From contig CAIMFA010000839.1 in assembly GCA_903840185.1 (NCBI GenBank), positions 1-34,040 on the forward strand: a stretch of 34,040 bases of DNA. The letters are read 5' to 3'. The stretch comes from an uncultured Lentisphaeria bacterium (GTDB lineage: Bacteria; Verrucomicrobiota; Lentisphaeria; Victivallales; Victivallaceae). This document shows, one piece after another, positions 1-7,229 of this stretch (position 1 is the stretch's first letter; every line of letters starts with the position of its first letter). The notes beneath the pieces were generated by a model, which was not told where the DNA came from, did not search any database, and saw only the letters and a program-made list of their open reading frames with translations. The position numbers were made by a program, and so were the translations under genes.

Positions 1-1450
1 CGCCTTTCCTGACGCTGCCTTTGTCTTTTACACAAAGCTCGCTGAGAAACCCGTCCGTGCGCGCATAAATCATATTCGACACGGCCGGTTTCACTTCACA
101 GGGAATCGAAATATTCCACGGCAGCGGCATAAACAACGTCAGCAGCAGCACTCCGGCGCCGGACAGCGAAATAATATAATTACGCGTTTTAATTCTGTTC
201 TTCAATGCCAAAATCATTTTGGTTTCCATCATGAGCGGCTTGACCACCAGTAAATAGACTTCAAGCATCAGCAGTACGATGCCGATAGCTTTTTCGAAGT
301 AATAATATACTACCATAATGATTGAGGTATAAAGAAAAATTCGATAGAAGAACCCCGAAATCCCGAAAATAATTAAAAAATATTTTTTCCAGCCCTGAGT
401 GTTATCCGAAGACTTGTAGTCAACTCCGAGACAATATTTCCGGAAAAGTTCACGGATGCGCTCGGTTCCGCGCATCTGAAGATTGTCAATGTTGACCAGG
501 TCCATCAACAGGTAATAACCGTCATAACGGATGAACGGGTTGCCGTTGATCAGCGCCGTGCTGATGATACTTACCGTGAAAATGTAATACGCGACAGCCT
601 GGGTCAGGCCCGGCCCGGAGTTCGCCCACACCAGCGCCGCCCATCCGCCGATAATGATTTCACTCAGAATGCCGGAGCCGTCAATCAGAAATCTTTTATG
701 CCGGTCTGGAATACGCCAGGAATCAGTAAGGTCGGTGTAAAGTCTGGGGAAAAACACAATGAAAGCCATGCCCATCCGCCGCACCCGGATGCCGACGGCT
801 TTGGCGGTGTACGCATGCGCAAATTCATGAACACACTTTATAATGACAACCGCAATCGAATAGCGCACCATCCCTTGAAAATTAATCGTATTGATAAATT
901 CTTCAGTCAGTTTCTGCCATTTGACGATCAGGCAGATATAGCCGCAGCCGGCAATCACGCCGAGCGTCAGGAATGTCCATTTGTTGAAAATCGCCTTTAT
1001 CGTGTCCACAGTGCGGTCAAGAAAGCGGTCGGGGGAAAGCAGCGGTATTTTGAAAAACAGATAGGTATAAAGCAGCAGATTGATGAAATTCCGCCGTTTC
1101 ATCACCTGATGTTTCTCCACCTTCTCCTCGGTCATCTTGTATACCGGAAGCATCAGATTGCTCTGATTTAAAAAATTCAGGACTTTGAGGATTTTCTCTT
1201 TATCCGCATGTATGCCGCGATTCTTTACTTTCGCCAGAAAAGCTTCCAGTTCCAGGTTTTCAGACATACAGCCGATGATCTGGTGGTCTTCTTCGGAAAG
1301 GCGGAAATATTTGTCGCTCACCGGATCGAAAACGATCCAGGTGGCGCTGCCGTCAGTCTCAGGTTCCCCCCGGAAAAGTTCGAGATCAGTGCGCAGTGTT
1401 CCGGTGTAATATTTCCGTTCCGGAGCAGGGCTGTCAGATGTGTTGTCCAT
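1..1450 (-). CDS. M50-family (site-2-protease-like) membrane metalloprotease with PqqD-like N-terminal domain and start of a C-terminal HlyD/biotinyl-lipoyl-like region; partial, runs off window start
   Basis: Hand translation of minus strand from ATG at 1450 (MDNTSDSPAPERKYYTGTLRTDLELFRGEPETDGSATWIVFDPVSDKYFRLSEEDHQIIG...) stays open to position 1. Contains VHEFAHAYTAKAVG (HExxH) and NGNPFIRYDGYYLLMDL (NxxPxxxxDG), both M50 hallmarks. Absent from the ORF track because it has no stop in the window. Confidence 0.85.
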   Translation of the reverse strand, partial: MDNTSDSPAPERKYYTGTLRTDLELFRGEPETDGSATWIVFDPVSDKYFRLSEEDHQIIGCMSENLELEAFLAKVKNRGIHADKEKILKVLNFLNQSNLMLPVYKMTEEKVEKHQVMKRRNFINLLLYTYLFFKIPLLSPDRFLDRTVDTIKAIFNKWTFLTLGVIAGCGYICLIVKWQKLTEEFINTINFQGMVRYSIAVVIIKCVHEFAHAYTAKAVGIRVRRMGMAFIVFFPRLYTDLTDSWRIPDRHKRFLIDGSGILSEIIIGGWAALVWANSGPGLTQAVAYYIFTVSIISTALINGNPFIRYDGYYLLMDLVNIDNLQMRGTERIRELFRKYCLGVDYKSSDNTQGWKKYFLIIFGISGFFYRIFLYTSIIMVVYYYFEKAIGIVLLMLEVYLLVVKPLMMETKMILALKNRIKTRNYIISLSGAGVLLLTLFMPLPWNISIPCEVKPAVSNMIYARTDGFLSELCVKDKGSVRKG

Positions 1451-1471
1451 GCGTTTTCAGGTCCTTGCGGT

Positions 1472-2896
1472 TTAAACCCGTCTCCACCACAGCACGAGAT
1501 TCCGGAAGAGGTAATAGCCGAGCGGCACCCGCGGCCCGGCGATCCTGGCTACGCCGCGCATTCCGCAAAGCAGATTTTTCTTCTCATAATTCATCGTCAT
1601 CCGGATCATATAGCAATAAACTTTTTTCTCGGTAAGAACCGGTTTCGGACTGATGGACTCGATTTTTCCGGAGATCGGCATTTCCGGCATGGTATGCAGA
1701 TATAGTGTAACTTCGCAGTTATCGTCCAGTGCGGAGGCGTTCTGCTCATTCACCGCAATCAGCGCGACCAGGTTTTCCGTGGACAATATTTCAAACAGTT
1801 TTTCTCCGGCCCGGACGGCTTTGCCTTCGAGCTTATCTTTATCGGCGATATCCAGAATACCGGCCTGTTTGGCGCGTACCACGCTTTTTTCCAGAAACCA
1901 TTTATTGCGCCTGATGCTGATATCCGCTTTTTCTTTCTGGAGTTCAAGCATCCGGACTTCGCCGCGCTTGGAAATATCTTTGAACGACTGCTGCTCAATC
2001 AGATCCAGTTGCGCGGAAATTTTATTGCGGGCGTTTTCCGCTCCTGCCAGATCAAACGCGCGTTCTTCGGTGTTGTATGCCAGGATGACAGTGCCCGGCA
2101 CGACGCTGTTGCCGCTTTTATTGTTGTAGCATGTTTCAATTACGCCGTCGAACGGAGCATAGTAGTAATTCTCTTTGGCCGGCATGATCTCGAAATCCGC
2201 CGCCACGTTCTGCCTGACGGGCATTACAAACAGGGAAATAAAAAACAAGCCGGCCAGAATCAGCAGTATACGCGAAGGTTTCAGCCACTTCTTGCGATCA
2301 ATCACCCGGTGAATGATCTTCTTCTGCTTGTCATGCATGGCGAAAAATAAAGCTTCGGAATAGTGCTGGCACAACAGCGGCAGCAGGCTGCCGGCGCTGG
2401 CCAGATTGGCGCTGTCTGAAAATTCCACCGCCCAGATCAGCAGCTCATGGGAGGACGTTCCGCCATGCGAAGCCGGTCTGACGGGAATCAGCAGCATTTG
2501 CGGGAAACAGGCTTGAAAATATTCAAACGCGTCCAGCGCGCTCTGTCTGGCATTTTTCTCTTTGAGCAGATCTTCCGTAAGCACCGTAACCTTGTCCAGT
2601 CCGTCAAGCGGTTGAATCAAGTTTGCCAGATGAATACAGTATTCAGAGTTGGAATTTACATCCGGCTGGCCGGAGACCGCAATTATTTTCGGTTTGGCGC
2701 CGCGCATGTCAATCAGCGCGGAACGTTCATACGGTGCCACCATCCGGCTGTTATTGACAATGTGATTGGCCAGCTGCTGCAGAGTATGTTTCTCGAAAGC
2801 TTCATGGCCCAGTTTCAACACTGCGGAAATGGCGTTCAGCTTGCCTTTCAGCAATAATAACTCTTTATGCTCTTTTGTGGATTGAGATTCCGGCAT
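1472..2896 (-). CDS. HlyD-family efflux/secretion adaptor with N-terminal GAF-like domain
   Basis: 474 aa ORF; N-terminal ~180 aa soluble GAF-like region, one TM (ILLILAGLFFISLFVMPV), then HlyD-like beta-barrel/coiled-coil (YYYAPFDGVIETCYNNKSGNSVVPGTVI...). TAATG overlap with the upstream ORF. Confidence 0.75.
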   Translation of the reverse strand: MPESQSTKEHKELLLLKGKLNAISAVLKLGHEAFEKHTLQQLANHIVNNSRMVAPYERSALIDMRGAKPKIIAVSGQPDVNSNSEYCIHLANLIQPLDGLDKVTVLTEDLLKEKNARQSALDAFEYFQACFPQMLLIPVRPASHGGTSSHELLIWAVEFSDSANLASAGSLLPLLCQHYSEALFFAMHDKQKKIIHRVIDRKKWLKPSRILLILAGLFFISLFVMPVRQNVAADFEIMPAKENYYYAPFDGVIETCYNNKSGNSVVPGTVILAYNTEERAFDLAGAENARNKISAQLDLIEQQSFKDISKRGEVRMLELQKEKADISIRRNKWFLEKSVVRAKQAGILDIADKDKLEGKAVRAGEKLFEILSTENLVALIAVNEQNASALDDNCEVTLYLHTMPEMPISGKIESISPKPVLTEKKVYCYMIRMTMNYEKKNLLCGMRGVARIAGPRVPLGYYLFRNLVLWWRRV

Positions 2897-3777
2897 TATT
2901 TTTTCCCGCTGTTTTTGTCATATTGCTTCATCAGCTTGCCGGACATTCCCGCCGCAAGCTTCCGGTCGCGGTTGTCCAGGAGAACTTTTATTTCAAATGT
3001 CCGGCTGCCGGGATCAATTTCGCCGGAAATCACATTGATGGTTCCTTCGTGTTCGGTTCTGGTCTCGTCAATCCAGACCCGCATTCTTTTGCCGATAGCC
3101 ACTTTATTGATTTCGGAGGAAGGCAGGTGCATCACCGCCAGCAGCTGGTAATCGTCAATGATATTAATCACCTGCTGGCTGGCGCGGACAAATTCATGCT
3201 CCTGCACCAGTTTCTTAATCAAACGTCCGGCAAACGGCGCGACCAGACGGCAGGCTTTCAAATCTATTTCCGCCATTTTCATATTCGCGACGGAAAAATT
3301 CAATTTTGAAGTAGCGATATCCCTTTCCAGTTCACTTTTTTCCAAATCCTGCATGCCTTGAATGCCCTTTTGATACATTTCCTCATTGCGCTTGAAATTT
3401 TTCAACGCAAACTGCATCGAAGCGTCAGCCTCAAGCTGCGCGGATTTGGCTTTATCGTATTTCTGGAGATAAATTTTATCATCAAGCAGAGCAATCACAT
3501 CACCCCCCTTGAAGCAATCCCCCTCTTTGAAATTATATTGCATGACCGCCGTGTCAACTTCAGCCGAAATCACCGCCTGGCGGAATGGGAAGATAACGAC
3601 TTTGGTCGGATATTCATCCGCTGCCGGCATGTCCTCGACGGCGGCAAATCCATTTAACGGTGCAATCCATAGCAGACACAATCCAGGCAGACAAGCCGCG
3701 AAAGCCAGTCCGGCAGCATTGCAATTACCCAGTAATAACCGGAATAAACGATTCATTTCCAAGACCTTTCTGTTCAT
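2896..3777 (-). CDS. RND/HlyD-type periplasmic membrane fusion protein
   Basis: 293 aa; N-terminal signal/TM, coiled-coil hairpin, LVAPFAGRLIKKLVQEHEFVRASQQVINIID lipoyl motif, DPGSRTFEIKVLLDNRDRKLAAGMSGKL typical of AcrA/HlyD adaptors. Confidence 0.85.
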   Translation of the reverse strand: MNRKVLEMNRLFRLLLGNCNAAGLAFAACLPGLCLLWIAPLNGFAAVEDMPAADEYPTKVVIFPFRQAVISAEVDTAVMQYNFKEGDCFKGGDVIALLDDKIYLQKYDKAKSAQLEADASMQFALKNFKRNEEMYQKGIQGMQDLEKSELERDIATSKLNFSVANMKMAEIDLKACRLVAPFAGRLIKKLVQEHEFVRASQQVINIIDDYQLLAVMHLPSSEINKVAIGKRMRVWIDETRTEHEGTINVISGEIDPGSRTFEIKVLLDNRDRKLAAGMSGKLMKQYDKNSGKK

Positions 3778-4028
3778 GTAAAATCAAAGTAATATAACCA
3801 TTATTTCCGCAAAATGCTTTAGTTGTTTAAAAATTATCGCGGTTTTTTCTTCACCGCTCCGATGCTTGAAAAGTAATTGCCCGCAATGAGTGATTTTTTA
3901 TAAAAAACTCGTTTGCAAATTAAATTTTTAATGTTATGTTCTAGTTGTTTTATATTGGTTATAGAATAATCTTATTCTTATTATGAATGTAATTAAACCT
4001 AAAAAATAGATTGTTTCAGGAGAGAAAA

Positions 4029-4283
4029 ATGGACAACATCAAAAAAGAAATCTTCGCTGACGGAATCGGGCAGATTCATTTTGCCGGCGGTATGGTAAGA
4101 TTTGATTTCGTTACCCTGCAACCCGATCCCGACGGCAAAGGCGAGCCGCAACCCCTTTGTAAAGAGCGCATTATTATGCCGCCGCAGGGTTTCCTGAACG
4201 CTTTTAATTCGATGCAGAATCTTATCGACAAACTTCTTGAAGCCGGGATTCTTCAGAAAACGAATAACGCAGCGACGAAATAA
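4029..4283 (+). CDS. Small conserved-looking hypothetical protein (~84 aa) of the export locus
   Basis: ORF 4011..4283 opens with TTG; the ATG at 4029 has a good Shine-Dalgarno (CAGGAGAG) just upstream, so MDNIKKEIFADGIGQIHFAGGMVRFDF... is the preferred start. Confidence 0.7.
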   Translation: MDNIKKEIFADGIGQIHFAGGMVRFDFVTLQPDPDGKGEPQPLCKERIIMPPQGFLNAFNSMQNLIDKLLEAGILQKTNNAATK

Positions 4284-4334
4284 GGGTAGAACTTATTTAA
4301 ATGTAGTCAGAGAAATCCAGGAAGCGGGGCTGTT

Positions 4335-5999
4335 ATGTTAAAAGTATTTCGTTTAGTAATTGCTTTAGCTATAGCAATGGTGGCGTTCGGATGTCATGAT
4401 TCTGAATATTACCGCCAGCAGCGTGTCGAAAAAGCCAACGAACATTTCGGGAAGATCAATAAGAAAGTTATTCCCCAGGGCACGGTTTTTACCCTGCCTG
4501 AATGTATCTCCATCGCCCTGAAGCAGAATCTTGACTTGAAAGTCTTTGACTTGAAGGAACGGATTGCGCAGGAAAAAGTTACCGCTGAAATGCTCGGCAT
4601 GCTTCCTGACTTGACTGTATCTGATGACGCCACCGGCAGAAACAACGAGCCGGGTTCGAGCAGCCAGAACCTCCAGACCGGTGCTCAGACTTATCCCCCG
4701 AGCAAAAGTTCGGATAAAGGCGAAAATGTATTCCGGGTTGAAATGGCGCTCAGCGTGCTTGACTTCGGACTTGCTTATTTGAACGCCAATCAGGCTGAAG
4801 ACAATGCCCTTATCGCGCTGGAGCAGAAACGCCGCGCCGCGCAGAACCTGACCCTGGACGTCGTCAAAACATATTTCAAAGTCGCGGCCACCCAGGATGC
4901 CATTGAAACTACCGAAAAACTGCTGGTCAAATGCAAAAATATTGAAAAAGTATTTGCCGAGATCAGTGATTCCAAATCCGTCTCACCGCTGCGTCTGCTT
5001 GATGAGAGAAAGAGATTTATCCGGCTGGAAAAACGCCTGATGGAATATCAGCGCAGTTACCAGAACTCCTGTATTGAACTGCGGGCGCTGATGGGTTACC
5101 TCCCGATTGATGATATCAGAGTTGATACCAGAGCGCTGCAGAAAATGAACGTCATCCAGCTTCCAGACATCAATCTGCTCGAGAAGATTGCGCTGATGGA
5201 ACGCCCGGAACTGTATCAGCTTGACATTGAAACCAGCGTTACGGTTACCGAAGCCAGAAAAACCATTCTGATGATGTTCCCGAACGTCAAAGTGTTCACT
5301 GACTTTACTAATTCCAGCAACTCGTTCCTTTACAATCAGAGCTGGTGGGAAATCGGCATGAGAGCCGCGTACAACCTGTTGAAGCTCCCGCAGCAGATCG
5401 CTAAATACCGCACCATCAATACTGAGATTGACGAAATCTCGCTCAGAACACTGGCGCTGTCCATCGGGGTCATGTCACAGGTGCGTATTGCCCATGCCAA
5501 CGTGATTGAAGTTAAAGAACGCTTCGATCTTGACGAAAAAGTTTATCTGGCGTATGCCGACCATCTGAAGATTGCGCGCCAGAACTTCACCGCCGGCGGC
5601 GCCCTCTCCAAGCTGGAGCTGGACCGCATGGAACTGGAAACCGCGGAAACCCAGATTGACCGCACCCTGGCTCTCGGCAATTATTACCTCTCTTATTACC
5701 GCATGCTCAATACTATCGGCGTTCAGGCGCTGGATCAGAAGACCCTTGACCGCCTGATCGAAGAAATCAAGCTTTCCGAAGCGAAAGCCAAAGCGGAAAC
5801 CGAGCAGAAGCAGAAAGCCGCGGAAAAGGCCAGAGAGGAAATCAACAAGAACGTTGTAACATTCAACGGCGTGGTGCTGGGCAATAATACAATTCCGGAT
5901 GGCAGCAGAGAAAAGTTTGATATCATTGTCCCGGAAAAACCGGCGGACGCAAAGAAACCCGCAGCCGATACCAAGGCCGCCCCAGCTGCCAAAAAATAA
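4335..5999 (+). CDS. TolC-like outer membrane efflux lipoprotein with Ala/Lys/Pro-rich C-terminal tail
   Basis: 554 aa; lipobox-like VAFGC, then LPECISIALKQNLDLKVFDLKERIAQEKVTAEMLGMLPDLTVSD, typical OEP repeat architecture. Confidence 0.85.
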   Translation: MLKVFRLVIALAIAMVAFGCHDSEYYRQQRVEKANEHFGKINKKVIPQGTVFTLPECISIALKQNLDLKVFDLKERIAQEKVTAEMLGMLPDLTVSDDATGRNNEPGSSSQNLQTGAQTYPPSKSSDKGENVFRVEMALSVLDFGLAYLNANQAEDNALIALEQKRRAAQNLTLDVVKTYFKVAATQDAIETTEKLLVKCKNIEKVFAEISDSKSVSPLRLLDERKRFIRLEKRLMEYQRSYQNSCIELRALMGYLPIDDIRVDTRALQKMNVIQLPDINLLEKIALMERPELYQLDIETSVTVTEARKTILMMFPNVKVFTDFTNSSNSFLYNQSWWEIGMRAAYNLLKLPQQIAKYRTINTEIDEISLRTLALSIGVMSQVRIAHANVIEVKERFDLDEKVYLAYADHLKIARQNFTAGGALSKLELDRMELETAETQIDRTLALGNYYLSYYRMLNTIGVQALDQKTLDRLIEEIKLSEAKAKAETEQKQKAAEKAREEINKNVVTFNGVVLGNNTIPDGSREKFDIIVPEKPADAKKPAADTKAAPAAKK

Positions 6000-6020
6000 C
6001 GTTATCCATCTTATACAATC

Positions 6021-6058
6021 AACAAGCAATGTTTCATCGAAACATTGCTTGTTTTTTT
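6021..6058 (+). terminator. Rho-independent terminator of TolC-like gene
   Basis: Perfect 15-bp stem AACAAGCAATGTTTC-ATC-GAAACATTGCTTGTT followed by a T tract. Confidence 0.93.
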
Positions 6059-6245
6059 GTCCACGGAAAATGCGTGCAGGGCCAGACGTCCCGGCGGGCC
6101 GGGAATTTTGGGTTCTAGTTCAATAAATTCGTTTTGTCATAATGATGATGCCGGAAAAATCATCCGGTCAGCCGGGACGGCTGACCCAACTATGCTGGCA
6201 TTTTTCCCCCCGTTTTGTCTACAGGAATTTGTATTTCCGGTTCCT

Positions 6246-6415
6246 TATGATTGTGAAACAATCTTTGGAGTGCGAAGCCCCTGCTTCGCTTTAGATTACG
6301 GATAAAACATGAATCGCAGACAGAAATATAATGACCGGACAGAAATATAATAGCCGGACAGAAAACCAAAGCGGCGCAGGAGTGCCGCACTCCAAAGTCA
6401 GGCTGGAGCGCCTGA
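6246..6415. repeat. REP/BIME-like multi-hairpin intergenic element, copy 1
   Basis: GATTGT-GAA-ACAATC hairpin, arm CTTTGGAGTGCGAAGCCCCTGCTTCGCTTTAG (6263-6294), inverted arm CCAAAGCGGCGCAGGAGTGCCGCACTCCAAAG (6366-6397), hairpin TCAGGCTGGAGCGCCTGA (6398-6415). Same architecture as 14412-14577. Confidence 0.85.
6319..6364. repeat. 19-bp tandem repeat (about 2.4 copies) inside repeat copy 1
   Basis: gacagaaatataatgaccg / gacagaaatataatagccg / gacagaaa. Confidence 0.85.
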
Positions 6416-6487
6416 CGGGAAAAGTCCAGGCCCAGCCGGTTAAGTTCATCAGCATTGAATATCCCTGAAGTTCCCGCCTTTTCTATT

Positions 6488-6513
6488 ACTTTAGAACTTT
6501 AGAACTTTAGAAC
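6488..6513. repeat. 8-bp tandem repeat (ACTTTAGA x3)
   Basis: actttaga actttaga actttaga actc, directly downstream of the minus-strand hydrolase stop. Confidence 0.85.
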
Positions 6514-6515
6514 TC

Positions 6516-7229
6516 TTATTTGAAGCTTCCTGTTTCAATAAAGCGCAGCGCCGCTCGGCGGACTGACGGCAGAAACATCATGAAAGAATGTTCAGCGCGA
6601 ACAATGATATGATCTTTCTGGGTCGCCAGTTTGGTCAGGCAGATAGCCACTTCAAAGTCATATTTCCCGGCAATTATACCGATTTCGACACTATCCGGAA
6701 CCGGCACGGAGTGAACGTAGGCGCCAGCTGCGCTGCTCAGTTCCGGCAGCGGTTTAAGCAGGTTCCCGGACACCGGCAGCAGCTTAAGCAGTATCTTTGC
6801 GGCATACGATCCGAGATTGGGCGGTGCCAGCATCACAATCCGTTTGATCCTGTCCGGCGTAAGCGCCTCGCCGGTCCAGTCGTTACCGGCGGCCAGATGT
6901 CCGAGCGCTTCGCGGGTGACAATCCCGCCGAGACTGTGGGTGACGATATTGATTTTCATCTCCGGCGGACTTTCGCGGACTATTTTTTCCAGAAACAGCT
7001 TAAAGTCACCGGCGTGACGGCTGATTGTCTGCATAGAAGTATGGTAATCATAAATGTATACTGCAAAACCGGCTTTGCGGAAAAACCTGGCCAGGGAATA
7101 GAGATAAAAACTGCGGTGAATCAGCCCGTGAATCAGCACCACTATCTCATTCCGGTCGTTTTCAGGCGCCGGCGGCAGATAATAGTTGTATCTTTTGCCG
7201 GCAAAAAAATCTTTTAAATCTTTAAACAT
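6516..7229 (-). CDS. Alpha/beta hydrolase (lipase/esterase-like)
   Basis: Motifs VVLIHGLIHRSFYLYSLARFF and NIVTHSLGGIVTREALGHL (G-x-S-x-G-like nucleophile elbow). ORF extends to 7259, but the internal Met (MFKDLKDFF) near 7229 is a more plausible start, overlapping the preceding gene's stop. Confidence 0.8.
   Translation of the reverse strand: MFKDLKDFFAGKRYNYYLPPAPENDRNEIVVLIHGLIHRSFYLYSLARFFRKAGFAVYIYDYHTSMQTISRHAGDFKLFLEKIVRESPPEMKINIVTHSLGGIVTREALGHLAAGNDWTGEALTPDRIKRIVMLAPPNLGSYAAKILLKLLPVSGNLLKPLPELSSAAGAYVHSVPVPDSVEIGIIAGKYDFEVAICLTKLATQKDHIIVRAEHSFMMFLPSVRRAALRFIETGSFK

Noticed and set aside
698-2857. Plus-strand ORFs 698..1171, 1185..1409, 1208..1705, 1653..2129, 2009..2350, 2447..2857
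   Set aside because: All antisense to M50/HlyD coding frames on minus.
6263-6397. Insertion sequence with terminal inverted repeats
   Set aside because: Inverted arms only ~70 bp apart with no transposase ORF; better described as a non-autonomous REP/BIME-like element.
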